64,000 nucleotides of DNA. Source: Fulvivirga imtechensis AK7 (GTDB lineage: Bacteria; Bacteroidota; Bacteroidia; Cytophagales; Cyclobacteriaceae). Of this stretch, positions 1 through 9,017 are shown one piece after another (positions within the stretch are counted from its first letter, which is position 1; every line of letters begins with the position of its first letter). The position numbers were made by a program, and so were the translations under genes. The notes under the pieces are model-generated. The model did no database searches and was not told the origin of the DNA. It saw only the letters and a program-made list of their open reading frames with translations. The stretch spans positions 186,001-250,000 of the forward strand of contig NZ_AMZN01000055.1 in the NCBI RefSeq assembly GCF_000331535.1, written 5' to 3'.

Positions 1-1
1 T

Positions 2-364
2 AGAGATGACCGTGCACCTTTGCCGGCTATAGCTATTTCAGATCCCAGCTATATGTCTTGCGTAGGCAATGACTATGGTTATGAAAAAGTTTTTTCCAGG
101 TTTGTAAAAGCTTTTGCAACCAAAGACGATGTGCTGTTGGCCATCAGTACGAGTGGTAAGTCTAAAAATATTATTGAGGCTGCCAAAGAGGCAAAGCTGA
201 AAGGGGCTGCTGTAATAGCCCTTACGGGAAATAGTGGAGGAGAACTTGGCGAGATAGCTGATCTGGAACTAAGGGTGCCTCACTACGGCTATGCCGATCG
301 AATACAGGAAGTACATATAAAAATAATCCATATATTGATTTTGTTGATTGAAAAAACCATTTAG
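2..364 (+). CDS. gmhA: SIS-domain sugar isomerase, GmhA-like (3' part only)
   Basis: The gene enters from the left edge. The open frame runs from base 2, so the TTG at 20 is not the true start. The 121 visible residues are the C-terminal part of a single SIS domain: [14 protein letters not shown], then [11 protein letters not shown] (the SIS phosphosugar-binding Ser/Thr loop), ALTGNSGG and a terminal [13 protein letters not shown] helix. This order matches D-sedoheptulose-7-phosphate isomerases (GmhA), which make the heptose precursor of lipopolysaccharide and glycans in the cytoplasm. The stop lies two bases before the yifB start, so the two are probably co-transcribed. Family SIS is certain. 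The GmhA substrate is inferred from the DRxPLPAIA and RIQE signatures, and another phosphosugar isomerase is possible. Confidence 0.82.
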   Translation, partial: RDDRAPLPAIAISDPSYMSCVGNDYGYEKVFSRFVKAFATKDDVLLAISTSGKSKNIIEAAKEAKLKGAAVIALTGNSGGELGEIADLELRVPHYGYADRIQEVHIKIIHILILLIEKTI

Positions 365-366
365 CT

Positions 367-1905
367 ATGTTGGCAAAAACTTTTGGAGCGGCTGTCTACG
401 GAGTTGATGCCAGACTGATAACTATTGAGGTTAATGTTGGTCAGGGCACGAAATTCTTCATGAGCGGTCTGCCCGATAGCGCAGTAAAAGAAAGTGAACA
501 TCGTGTTGAGTCTGCTATAAAATACCACGGCTTCGCCATGCCCAGGAATAAAGTGGTGGTAAACCTTGCTCCTGCTGATATCAAAAAAGAAGGGAGCGCT
601 TATGACCTGCCTATTGCACTAAGTATGCTCAAAGCAGCAGGTCAGATCAGGGCTGGGGAGCTGGATAAGTACGTGATCATGGGAGAACTCTCCCTTGATG
701 GTGACCTGAGACCGATCAAGGGCGTACTGCCAATAGCCATAGAAGCTCGTAAAAATAAATTCAAAGGTTTTGTACTGCCGAAGGAGAATGCCAAAGAGGC
801 AGCCATCGTCAACGATATTGACGTCATAGGTGTCAGCAATATCAAAGAGGCTGTTGATTTTTTCGAAGGTGATATCGCCATTGATCCGCTTGAAGTAGAT
901 ACCCGTGATGTCTTTATGGCTGAGCTCAATAATTACGATGTCGACTTTAAAGATGTACAAGGTCAGGAAAACATCAAAAGAGCCCTGGAAATAGCTGCTG
1001 CGGGTGGCCACAATGTGATCATGATAGGTCCTCCCGGAGCAGGGAAGACCATGCTGGCTAAACGATTATCCTCCATATTGCCACCTTTGTCGCTTCACGA
1101 AGCTTTAGAGACTACAAAAATACATTCAGTGGCCGGCAAGCTGGGTTCGAATTCTTCATTGATCTCTACCAGGCCCTACCGCAGTCCGCACCATACGATA
1201 AGCGATGTGGCTTTGGTCGGAGGTGGCGGAAATCCGCAGCCAGGAGAGATATCATTATCGCATAACGGAGTATTATTCCTGGATGAGCTGCCGGAGTTTA
1301 AGCGCACTGTGCTGGAGGTGATGCGCCAGCCGATGGAAGAACGCAGGGTGACGATCTCCAGGGCCAGGGTCTCGCTGGACTACCCCGCTAACTTTATGCT
1401 GATCGCCAGTATGAACCCATGCCCTTGTGGCTACTACAACCACCCTGAAAAGGAGTGTGTCTGCGCCCCCGGAGTGGTGCAGCGTTACCTGAGCAAGGTC
1501 AGTGGTCCGTTGCTGGACAGGATCGACCTTCATGTGGAGGTGACACCGGTCTCTTTTGATGAGATGACGGCCAACAGAAAAACCGAAAGCAGCGAAGAGA
1601 TCAGGAACCGGGTGATCAAAGCGCGGGAGCGGCAGGCCATACGCTTTAAAGACAAAGAGGCTATCCATTCCAACGCCATGATGCCTTCGCAGATGGTAAA
1701 AGATGTGTGTGAAATACAGGAAGCAGGCCGTACCCTGTTAAAAACTGCAATGGAAAAGCTGGGTCTTTCTGCCAGAGCCTATGACCGCATCCTTAAAGTC
1801 TCCCGCACGATTGCTGACCTGGCAGATTCTGATGAAATCAAGATAGAGCATCTGGCCGAGGCTATCCAGTACAGGAGTTTGGACAGAGAGGGGTGGGCAG
1901 GGTAG
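367..1905 (+). CDS. YifB/ComM family Mg chelatase-like AAA ATPase
   Basis: A full-length (512 aa) YifB/ComM-like protein. The N-terminal ChlI-like domain (about residues 1-180) has the Lon-protease-like fold without a clear catalytic pair. The central Mg-chelatase AAA domain carries Walker A GPPGAGKTM at about 220-228 and Walker B LFLDELPEF at about 302-310. It is followed by MNPCPCGY near 350 with a cysteine cluster (CPCGYYNHPEKECVC) typical of the family, and a C-terminal helical lid. ComM is a hexameric helicase promoting branch migration during natural transformation in some bacteria. Whether this host is competent cannot be seen. It follows the SIS gene by two bases, and its GC content is clearly higher than that of the island downstream. 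Confidence 0.93.
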   Translation: MLAKTFGAAVYGVDARLITIEVNVGQGTKFFMSGLPDSAVKESEHRVESAIKYHGFAMPRNKVVVNLAPADIKKEGSAYDLPIALSMLKAAGQIRAGELDKYVIMGELSLDGDLRPIKGVLPIAIEARKNKFKGFVLPKENAKEAAIVNDIDVIGVSNIKEAVDFFEGDIAIDPLEVDTRDVFMAELNNYDVDFKDVQGQENIKRALEIAAAGGHNVIMIGPPGAGKTMLAKRLSSILPPLSLHEALETTKIHSVAGKLGSNSSLISTRPYRSPHHTISDVALVGGGGNPQPGEISLSHNGVLFLDELPEFKRTVLEVMRQPMEERRVTISRARVSLDYPANFMLIASMNPCPCGYYNHPEKECVCAPGVVQRYLSKVSGPLLDRIDLHVEVTPVSFDEMTANRKTESSEEIRNRVIKARERQAIRFKDKEAIHSNAMMPSQMVKDVCEIQEAGRTLLKTAMEKLGLSARAYDRILKVSRTIADLADSDEIKIEHLAEAIQYRSLDREGWAG

Positions 1906-1942
1906 GAAGGTTCAGTAGGCAGTAGCAGGGGCAGTTGGTGAC

Positions 1943-2632
1943 CTATATTGTGATCAGTTGGGAATAATCCAACCAAAAATGGGTAACGTCAATATTGTAA
2001 CCTCCGGTGACGGAATGAGCAGAATCAAACTTATAATTTGGTGAGCGTGTATCGTGAGTTAGGAGTTTAATTGTTTTTATATCTGTCCTTTTATCTAAGT
2101 TGTCGTTCATATTCTTTAATATTTCAAATGCTGATGGTTTTGCATCTTCTAAGAATGCAATCATACCCGCGTATCTTTGATCTATTGAAGGATAATACTG
2201 TTTACTAGTGAATCTTTTTATGCCATCTGAAATGTAGTAGTCTATTTTTGCCGCTTCATTTTTAAGTCTTTTACATTCGATTATTACATACGTGTTATCG
2301 CTTAGTTCAGCAAATTTGATATCAATTTTTCCGACTTCAATGTTTGATTTAACTTCTGAAATTTGAGTGGAAATGTAAATATATTGTAAACCAAATCTAC
2401 TTCTGTTGGGCCTTAAATAAAGGTTTACAAAGTCGTAGGTTAAATAGTCTTCAAGCGGGACACGTGAAGTTTTCTTTCCCTGTTCTCTGATTTCTTTCTT
2501 TATGCTTTCCAAGGAATAACGACTGCTACTTTCAACCAGTTGCTTATAAGCATAGAAAATCAAGTTCTCAATGTTCCTTCGATATTCCCTTTTTATATCT
2601 TCAGTGAAAATAAAACTCTCCAGTCCCTCCAT
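1943..2632 (-). CDS. Putative PD-(D/E)xK nuclease partner of an N6-adenine methylase
   Basis: A 229-residue protein with no motif beyond a plausible PD-(D/E)xK core: GKIDIKF (D104) followed by YVIIECKRLK (E119, K121) in predicted consecutive beta strands, then YYISDGIKRF. This D-x(14)-ExK arrangement is the usual catalytic site of restriction-type nucleases. Its ATG lies two bases after the stop of the large methylase, so the pair is translated together, and it is as AT-rich as the methylase. From context I infer the restriction subunit of a small type II-like system, or an accessory nuclease in a BREX-like fragment. The nuclease fold is inferred from motif spacing only. The gene ends 37 bases from yifB, tail to tail. 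Confidence 0.6.
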   Translation of the reverse strand: MEGLESFIFTEDIKREYRRNIENLIFYAYKQLVESSSRYSLESIKKEIREQGKKTSRVPLEDYLTYDFVNLYLRPNRSRFGLQYIYISTQISEVKSNIEVGKIDIKFAELSDNTYVIIECKRLKNEAAKIDYYISDGIKRFTSKQYYPSIDQRYAGMIAFLEDAKPSAFEILKNMNDNLDKRTDIKTIKLLTHDTRSPNYKFDSAHSVTGGYNIDVTHFWLDYSQLITI

Positions 2633-2634
2633 TT

Positions 2635-5600
2635 TTAGCTTGCTGATTCATTTATTGTCTTCATAATTTCCGATAAGTCTTCGTGAGCAATGGCTTCATG
2701 CCAAAATTTAAACTCCGAGGGCTTTATTATGTAAAAATAGTCTCGGCCAAAGCCCTTTAAATCGCTATCTAAATATATGCCTTGCGAAATCCTGTTGAGG
2801 GTTAACTGCCCAACATCTTGTAAGAAATTTGATTGCTCCCCGTAAGGAAGTACCTGTATGCTGTTATTGTTTTCTTTGGTAATTTGGAAAAGGCTAACGC
2901 TAAAATTTCTGCCAATACTTATAGTAATATTTAAATTGAGGCTTCCAAGCTTTCTAAAATGATCTGCGAAAATTTCTGAGTACATAGTTAGTTGAAGGCT
3001 TAATAACTTAAACTTTTGATTGCCTCCCATACGATAAACTGGATCCTCTATTCTTTTAAAGGATGGAATTGACACATTCATTGTATAGTCTATAAGGGAG
3101 CGTTCAATGGAATCCAGTTTATATGCATCATATATTAGCGAGTTAAGAATATTGAATTCCTCTTTTAACTGCTTTTCATATTCAACATCAAAGAGATGGT
3201 CAAGGTCAATGTACTCCTGTATTTTCTGTGATTGTATTGCGATTCTCTCATCGAGAACGATGGGGAAGTTTAGAAATTCTTCAAAATATATTCTGGTTCT
3301 ATCAATACCTGCAGAACTGCTTGTATTAAAAACAAAATAAGAAAATAGAGTAGAGTTAATTAATCCTGCAATATTCCAAAGAATTGTCCTTTGTTTGTGC
3401 GAGATTTGATTGTTAATTGGAACAATTGACATTACGGAAGAGGGGAAGCAAATGTCATTTTTACTAACTGCAGCCACACCTTTGAAATCATTTCCTACCT
3501 CTAATCCTTTTTTACAAAGTACCTTAAAACTCTTAAAAAATTTCAGGTCTGGAAGATAACCCATTTTATCATCCTGTAACTTTCCCTTAGATATTAAGTT
3601 ATTGATTTGTTCCCCTAAAGATAAAGTAGGGCAGGTGCGAAATTGCTTAAATTCCTTGCGCTCTTCTAATTCAAGAAATGGCATATTCATGATTGCAGCC
3701 ACATCAAGTCTTCTATCACCATCTTTATATTTTAACCCACCATTATAGGTAAAACCATATTCATTCAAAACTTTCCCCAAAGTGGTGTATGAGGTTTTAA
3801 GTCTATTAATAAAAGCAACATCAAAGAAAGATCCATGCACTAATATTTTCCATAGCCAATCATTTCCACCATATTTCTCTATAAATCTGTTTTGGTTTAT
3901 GAATTTTATATCTCTTTTTGTTACAGTGATCGCTTTAAAATAGAGGAAATTGATATTTGGTCGAAAAGTAATGTGCTTGACTAAATTTCTATGATCATTA
4001 GATGTTGTTTTTTTAAAATGAAGAATTGCCGGGGATTGCTTGGCTCCTTCAAATACTTCTGGACCACCTGTCACCTTATTATTTACTGGAGATAGTTCTG
4101 CTACTTGAATAAGCTCATAGAAATCTAAAAACCATTGCCTCCAGCTCTTGCTAATACCAGTGTTATAGAGAACCTTACCAGTTACAATAAACATGCACTC
4201 TGTACCAGCATGCATAAAATCGTTAACCCTTATTAAAAAAGCTTGAGATATTTCATGGTTTCCTATTTCAGGGAATACAGCTCTGTCAAGATTTTTAACG
4301 TAATTCATATAGGTAGATTCTTTAACTTTCCCCCACGGAGGATTGCCAATAATAAAATCCAAGTCTACATTACTAAGAAGGGGTTGGAAGTCCGCGTTTG
4401 TATTAAAGAAGTCATTCTTAGAGCCACTAAAAAGATTTATGCCTTTTAAAGGTCGAAATTTAAAATGTTCAATCTCAATCGGTGTTTTGTAGTCTAAAAG
4501 AGTTATATATATTGAAAAAATCGATATTTCTATCGCTTCACTATCTATATCAATTCCATATATGTTGTTTCTAACTATGTCCCAAAGCTCCTCATTTGAT
4601 ATTGCAGTATCTGAATTTTTTAGGTGATGCTGAACAAGCTTACGTATAGTTTCAACGAGAAAAATGCCTGATCCGCAAGACGGATCAAGTATTTTTGCTG
4701 ATGTAGTGTTCTGGTTATTAAGCTTTTTGTCAACAGTTTGCGATAGCACATAGTCTACCATGTAGGGAGGGGTATAATATGCTTTAATTTCAGATTGTCT
4801 GCTTTTTTTAAATAAGCTCAATGATTTTCTCTCATTCTCTTTGTTATCAGTGTCACCTAAGAAATTCTCATAAATATTACTTATTAGTTCAACGGGAATT
4901 ACTTCAAAATCATAAACATCGAAGAGTGATGGCTGAACATAATAACCTCCGATATTTTCACCAACAAAAAACTGAGAACAGCTAAATAAATGATGTAAAA
5001 TATTTAAGTGTACTTTTGTTACTAGCTCAATTTCATTTGTAGGGTCATGATCTCTAGGTTTGATAGGAAATAGGTCCCCTTGGAATTTGCTTGTTATATA
5101 GTGAAAAAATCTATATAGTCTCCCTTTGTGCATCAACAACCGATTTAAGCTTTGAGCCCTTTCCTTTTTGTTTGTCCCGGTTACAAGGTTTTGATCACTA
5201 AATTGGACATTTCTGTCTATTAAGTATCTAATAAAGAGTAATCTGCCTATTAATCTATTGGCTACTGTATGGGGCAAATTTCCAACATCAGTGGAAACCA
5301 AAAGTCTGCGTGCATCGACTACATTGCTAAGTAACCACTTGTCTACTTTTTTTACATTTTTATAATATTGATGATAAAGATGTCTCCAAGTTTCCCCTGA
5401 AGCCAATCTTTCAGATCGAAATAGATCAATATCTGCCTCTATTTTTTTTAAATGATCCCGTCCATTGCCTTCGAAATCATAGCCATGATAAATTTCTGGA
5501 TTTCCATCTTGATCTGTAATTAATACCACTGGGGCTTGGCTGAAGCTAAAACACTGACTAACTAATTCCTTTCTTTTTTCCTTACTTGGATTATCGTAAA

Positions 5601-5811
5601 TGAGAATTAGGGGGTTGTTTATTGGATTAAAAGATTCTCGTGGACCATTTTGGTAAGGACTAAGTACCGCAGTCGGTTCTAATACAAAATTTAAGACATG
5701 AGAAATACGAAACGGAAAAAGGTGATTCTTAGAAAGTATATCATCTTTAGTATGGAGCCCAGTTTCTTTATTATAGTTTAATTGATCAAGTAATCTTTTT
5801 AGCCCAGGCAT
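2635..5811 (-). CDS. Large class I N6-adenine DNA methyltransferase (Eco57I/PglX-like)
   Basis: A 1058-residue protein with the two hallmark methylase motifs: motif I LDPSCGSGIFL at about 375-385 (SAM binding) and motif IV IGNPPW with N490-P-P-W (adenine flipping/catalysis). The N-terminal 350 residues are helical and contain a LLFIRYLIDR segment seen in Eco57I-type enzymes. The C-terminal third probably recognises DNA. It modifies adenine at a specific site and would protect the host from the downstream-encoded nuclease (1943-2632). Unlike type IIG enzymes I see no nuclease motif inside this chain. There is no HsdS, helicase or BREX ATPase nearby. Base composition is clearly lower in GC than the flanks (19 of 60 in the line at 4561, against 39 of 60 in yifB at 1321), which suggests horizontal acquisition. 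Confidence 0.85.
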   Translation of the reverse strand: MPGLKRLLDQLNYNKETGLHTKDDILSKNHLFPFRISHVLNFVLEPTAVLSPYQNGPRESFNPINNPLILIYDNPSKEKRKELVSQCFSFSQAPVVLITDQDGNPEIYHGYDFEGNGRDHLKKIEADIDLFRSERLASGETWRHLYHQYYKNVKKVDKWLLSNVVDARRLLVSTDVGNLPHTVANRLIGRLLFIRYLIDRNVQFSDQNLVTGTNKKERAQSLNRLLMHKGRLYRFFHYITSKFQGDLFPIKPRDHDPTNEIELVTKVHLNILHHLFSCSQFFVGENIGGYYVQPSLFDVYDFEVIPVELISNIYENFLGDTDNKENERKSLSLFKKSRQSEIKAYYTPPYMVDYVLSQTVDKKLNNQNTTSAKILDPSCGSGIFLVETIRKLVQHHLKNSDTAISNEELWDIVRNNIYGIDIDSEAIEISIFSIYITLLDYKTPIEIEHFKFRPLKGINLFSGSKNDFFNTNADFQPLLSNVDLDFIIGNPPWGKVKESTYMNYVKNLDRAVFPEIGNHEISQAFLIRVNDFMHAGTECMFIVTGKVLYNTGISKSWRQWFLDFYELIQVAELSPVNNKVTGGPEVFEGAKQSPAILHFKKTTSNDHRNLVKHITFRPNINFLYFKAITVTKRDIKFINQNRFIEKYGGNDWLWKILVHGSFFDVAFINRLKTSYTTLGKVLNEYGFTYNGGLKYKDGDRRLDVAAIMNMPFLELEERKEFKQFRTCPTLSLGEQINNLISKGKLQDDKMGYLPDLKFFKSFKVLCKKGLEVGNDFKGVAAVSKNDICFPSSVMSIVPINNQISHKQRTILWNIAGLINSTLFSYFVFNTSSSAGIDRTRIYFEEFLNFPIVLDERIAIQSQKIQEYIDLDHLFDVEYEKQLKEEFNILNSLIYDAYKLDSIERSLIDYTMNVSIPSFKRIEDPVYRMGGNQKFKLLSLQLTMYSEIFADHFRKLGSLNLNITISIGRNFSVSLFQITKENNNSIQVLPYGEQSNFLQDVGQLTLNRISQGIYLDSDLKGFGRDYFYIIKPSEFKFWHEAIAHEDLSEIMKTINESAS

Positions 5812-5892
5812 TATCTGTTTTTTTCAAAAATGGGAAATATTGTCAATTCCTTCGCACTTAAATTTAATAATTTTATCTATAATTTTTTTAGT

Positions 5893-5915
5893 TTTTACTA
5901 AATATGTTAGTAAAA
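5893..5915. promoter_or_regulatory. Perfect palindrome upstream of the methylase (operator candidate)
   Basis: TTTTACTAA (5893-5901) and TTAGTAAAA (5907-5915) form a perfect 9-base inverted repeat around ATATG. It sits 82-104 bases upstream of the methylase start. Restriction-modification promoters are often controlled through such palindromes, but no controller protein is encoded next to it, so the function is a guess. Confidence 0.45.
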
Positions 5916-6064
5916 CGCTAGATGGGATGGTTTGTAAAGAATTTTTCCCCGTCCTCCTCGGTATTTTCCCTTACTTAAAAGCCGGAATACCGCCCTTGTA
6001 GCCCCCTCAGCGTTTAGTCAGCTTTGTATGCATAAACCAATGTATAACTAAACCGACTAAACAA

Positions 6065-6850
6065 ATGAAAAATTTAATGTATGTAATGTGCATTGCGGCC
6101 TTATTTTTTATGGGTTGTAATGAGGAGGAGAATCTAAACCCTGATCAACAGATCCAGGATAATCCCAGCCTGACTCAGGGTGATCAGAAGGTAGTTTCTG
6201 AAATTAATGTGAATGACAAGTCTGTAACCTTTATTTATCGCGATGGCCATGTGGGAATACTCGAGCGCTATCGTCCTGGTGACACCCCAATACTTGGAGA
6301 AGAGTTTGAAGGCATGACATTCTCCGAAATTCACAGACGGTTGGCTCCCGGCAGACCGGTACCCACTGAACTGGATCAGATCGATGAGCGCTTTGAGCTG
6401 AAATCCGAAGAGGTGGAGAATGGTTATCAAAACGAGCAATTGACCAGTGGTGATTTTCTTTACCTGGAACCCAAGGCAGGAGCTAAAGAGGAAGGGCTAA
6501 ATGATATCTGGTTCAGAGACAATTATTGTAACCCTAGCAGCTTTTACAATGGCTATAAAGCCTGTCTGCTCAACCGTTATGGTCCGGGTACAGACTGGGC
6601 CTGGGCTAATTGCTCCCGTTCAAGAGTATATGTTTATCCATTTCAGGGAGGGCAGATACACCTGCAAGGTAAAGTTAATGGATCAACATTATTCGATGCA
6701 GATCTTCTGGCCGGCTGGGTGTACACCTACTACATGTACAGCGGTAAAAACTTCTGGGGTTGCCGTGTGAATAAGCAGCACTACTACTCTATCACCAACA
6801 CCAGTGGTGACGGATGGCACTGGAGCCTGAGGTCTAATACCGACTGCTAG
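6065..6850 (+). CDS. Hypothetical secreted lipoprotein
   Basis: 261 residues with no family I recognise. The N-terminus is a lipoprotein signal peptide: MKNLMYVMCIAALFFMGC, lipobox FFMGC with Cys18, followed by an acidic/Asn-rich tether (NEEENLNPDQQ) typical of surface-exposed lipoproteins in this phylum. The second half (from about 155) is rich in aromatic residues and cysteines (DNYCNPSSFYNGYKACLLNRYG, shown here only as the C-x(10)-C spacing, and a terminal SNTDC), which suggests a disulphide-stabilised extracellular domain. It stands alone between the methylase promoter region and a hairpin at 6895-6943. The ATG gives a complete signal peptide and is a safe start. Confidence 0.72.
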   Translation: MKNLMYVMCIAALFFMGCNEEENLNPDQQIQDNPSLTQGDQKVVSEINVNDKSVTFIYRDGHVGILERYRPGDTPILGEEFEGMTFSEIHRRLAPGRPVPTELDQIDERFELKSEEVENGYQNEQLTSGDFLYLEPKAGAKEEGLNDIWFRDNYCNPSSFYNGYKACLLNRYGPGTDWAWANCSRSRVYVYPFQGGQIHLQGKVNGSTLFDADLLAGWVYTYYMYSGKNFWGCRVNKQHYYSITNTSGDGWHWSLRSNTDC

Positions 6851-6894
6851 AAACAAAGGTGTTTGCATCAAAGCTTCCGGGCTTTCGATAAAGA

Positions 6895-6943
6895 AAGGAT
6901 TTCACAGGGATCAAATTTATCTGATCAGCCTTGTGAGATCCTT
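6895..6943. terminator. Imperfect hairpin downstream of the lipoprotein gene
   Basis: AAGGATTTCACAGGG pairs with CCTTGTGAGATCCTT across a 19-base loop with two mismatches. It lies 45 bases after the lipoprotein stop. There is no clear T-run, so it may be a structured 3' end rather than a classical terminator. The remaining bases up to 7117 show nothing else. Confidence 0.4.
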
Positions 6944-7117
6944 CACTATTGGTGGAGTCTATTAAGGTAAAGCTGTTCTCCCTATTTATAATCGTCTAAA
7001 AACTAGCCCGTTAGTATGATCTGATATAAGCAGAGCGCCATTTGGCAGCATAGACAACCCTGTAACTCTGCCGAATTGATCGTTGTTGCCGATAAGTGAT
7101 CAGGTCCGACATATCTT

Positions 7118-8179
7118 TTATTCAATAAATTCAAATTCTACTCTTCGGCTATTTTCTGGTGAAACGTTGTCTGCAAGCTCACCCATTGGCAGGACGGTTA
7201 TTTTATGCCCGGAGATACCTTTGGATATCAGATGATTTTTGACTTCTATAGCGCGCAGATTGGATAGCCGCATATTGTAACTTTCTGAGCCCGTTGAATC
7301 TGCATATCCATATATTTTCAAAGAAAGATGTGAATTGATTTTAAGAAATCCGGCTAACTCAACTAAGGAATCTACTCCTTCCTTTGAAAGTTGGTATTTG
7401 TCATGATCGAAATATACACTAGTCAAAGTAAACCTCTTTCTGTTCCGAAATGATGTAGCCCAAAAAGTAATATCTTCTACGAGTAGGAGATTGTCAAAGT
7501 AATAGAATGCAAAGTTATTCACCTTTGACTTTCTATGGGCTGCAGCGGCAGGAGTGAGTACCATATCATTATTGTATTCAAAATTTCCGAGTGTGATAAA
7601 CTCTTCACCTCCGTGCGCAATGAAGCTTGCCTCAACAAGATGCCATTTGCCACTCGTAACCTCTGAAATATTTATACTAAAGAAGTTTGAAAATTTGTGT
7701 GCGGGCAGTTCTCCGGCCGACCGAATGGAAATGGGATCTTTTGAAAGCCCTAAATGAAGTAAATCTACTTTATAGCCGCTGTAGCTAGCCAATCTGAGAT
7801 ATGCTCTGAAACGATAGATACCACGTGACAACGGCTTCAGAAGTTTAATGGCTAAATACTCTTTGTAGTTGCCAGTTTTTGCAGCTAAGTAGATACCCGC
7901 ATATGACTTACCGGATTGGGGCGAAGCAACACCGGCAAAGTTTACAGGTACACCGTTAATTTCTGAGCAGTGATGGAAAACATCCGGAGTCCCTTCGGAT
8001 GGAGAGTACCAATATTCTAGTGGAGAGTCGCCACTGTTTAGGGAAAAGGTGACAGGACAAAATTCAATTTCCTCAAAATCGTAGTTTGGTACAAGATTGT
8101 GTTGGCAAAATACCTCATGAGACGCCAGGGTAAATACTGCTGTCTGTACGAAACGAATGATCTTTAGAGTCGATAGCAA
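7118..8179 (-). CDS. OmpA-family peptidoglycan-binding protein with N-terminal beta-sandwich domain
   Basis: 353 residues. A short N-terminal hydrophobic segment (to about residue 26, ending FCQH) is a signal peptide. Residues 27-230 start LVPNYDFEEIEFCP and have the look of a carbohydrate-binding-type jelly roll common in secreted proteins of this phylum. Residues 245-353 form an OmpA C-terminal domain: YFDHDKYQLSKEG, IYGYADSTGSESYNMRLSNLRA and a closing NSRRVEFEF, the peptidoglycan-binding signature. The protein is likely periplasmic or outer-membrane anchored and tethers the envelope to murein. It is transcribed alone, after the globin terminator. A CACCTTTG (-7-like) box lies just upstream at about 8212. 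Confidence 0.82.
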   Translation of the reverse strand: MLSTLKIIRFVQTAVFTLASHEVFCQHNLVPNYDFEEIEFCPVTFSLNSGDSPLEYWYSPSEGTPDVFHHCSEINGVPVNFAGVASPQSGKSYAGIYLAAKTGNYKEYLAIKLLKPLSRGIYRFRAYLRLASYSGYKVDLLHLGLSKDPISIRSAGELPAHKFSNFFSINISEVTSGKWHLVEASFIAHGGEEFITLGNFEYNNDMVLTPAAAAHRKSKVNNFAFYYFDNLLLVEDITFWATSFRNRKRFTLTSVYFDHDKYQLSKEGVDSLVELAGFLKINSHLSLKIYGYADSTGSESYNMRLSNLRAIEVKNHLISKGISGHKITVLPMGELADNVSPENSRRVEFEFIE

Positions 8180-8234
8180 TGGTTGTTATTTATTCAATTT
8201 TGACACGTTAGCAAAGGTGTGCCTATTGAGTATT

Positions 8235-8266
8235 AAAAAAAGGCAGGGTTTTTTTATACCCTACCT
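8235..8266 (-). terminator. Rho-independent terminator of the globin gene
   Basis: Read on the minus strand, AGGTAGGGT pairs with ACCCTGCCT (one mismatch) and is followed by TTTTTTTAAT. It lies 20 bases after the globin stop. Confidence 0.85.
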
Positions 8267-8286
8267 TGGTTGATCGATCCATCTTC

Positions 8287-8697
8287 TTACGCACTGATTT
8301 GTGCTTTCGTCATAGTTGCGGCCAGTATTCCATACAGCGCAGTCCATGCTTCTTCATGCTCCTTTGACCATATATCGCCCGCGCCCTTTTCAAGTGTCCA
8401 TAGCAGTGCCTGACCTACGATTTGATAATGCTCCTCTTTTACATTATATCTGCTATGGCGTCTGCCCAAAGCCTCAATATCTTTGACGATCAGGTCAAAT
8501 TGCTCTAGCTTGTCTATGGCAAAACTTATCATTAAAGTAAGCTTTTGAGATTGATCCTTGATATTTCCTTTAAATAGCGGCCGTACTTCAGGTGCGATAT
8601 CAAAAAGTCTATCATAAAAAATCATCCCGGCTTCATGCACATTCTCGACAACGTAGCCCCATGAATCTCTGATTAATTTAATTTGATGTTCATTCAT
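8287..8697 (-). CDS. Single-domain haemoglobin (flavohaemoglobin-type globin)
   Basis: A 136-residue single globin domain. Phe42 is in the CD1 position, and the family signature ALGRRHSRYNVKEEHY places the proximal haem ligand at His90. The likely distal residue is Gln51, as in Vitreoscilla-type globins. Length equals that of a stand-alone globin, and there is no FAD/NAD reductase domain, so it is not a full Hmp. Such proteins bind O2 or NO in the cytoplasm and serve in oxygen delivery or NO detoxification with a separate reductase. It is monocistronic, closed by its own terminator. No NO- or Fnr-type operator was recognised. Confidence 0.92.
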   Translation of the reverse strand: MNEHQIKLIRDSWGYVVENVHEAGMIFYDRLFDIAPEVRPLFKGNIKDQSQKLTLMISFAIDKLEQFDLIVKDIEALGRRHSRYNVKEEHYQIVGQALLWTLEKGAGDIWSKEHEEAWTALYGILAATMTKAQISA

Positions 8698-8841
8698 AAT
8701 CTAAATTATTTGCTCCAACATATTAAAAGGCAGCAAGATAATATTTATGAATGTAACATTCTCATAATCAGTGGTCTACAAAAGGTCTACAGTCTTCGTG
8801 AAGAAATGAAAAAAACGTGCAGATGATCTGAAAAGGCTAAA

Positions 8842-8900
8842 AAAGGTTTCTTCAAAGGCCGTTTGCTTGTAGTAGTAGCCTGGCTTTTGAAGAAACCTTT
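8842..8900 (-). terminator. Long-stem terminator of the blaI/blaR-type operon
   Basis: AAAGGTTTCTTCAAAGGCC (8842-8860) is complementary to GGCTTTTGAAGAAACCTTT (8882-8900) at 18 of 19 positions. On the minus strand the stem is followed by six T, so it fits as the terminator of the regulator operon ending at 9018. The rest of the 320-base gap 8698-9017 shows no gene. Confidence 0.75.
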
Positions 8901-9017
8901 GGATATTTATTTAGAGTCTCTAAGAAAACACCAGCATCTGCGTTACGCATCCGACAGGCGGCAACGGAACCGTTTTTTAGTTGATATGTTTGCTTAAAGC
9001 CACATGGATTTTCAATA

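Noticed and set aside
1943-5811. Type I restriction system or complete BREX locus
   Set aside because: No HsdS/HsdR, no BrxC/PglY or PglZ-type genes in the flanks.
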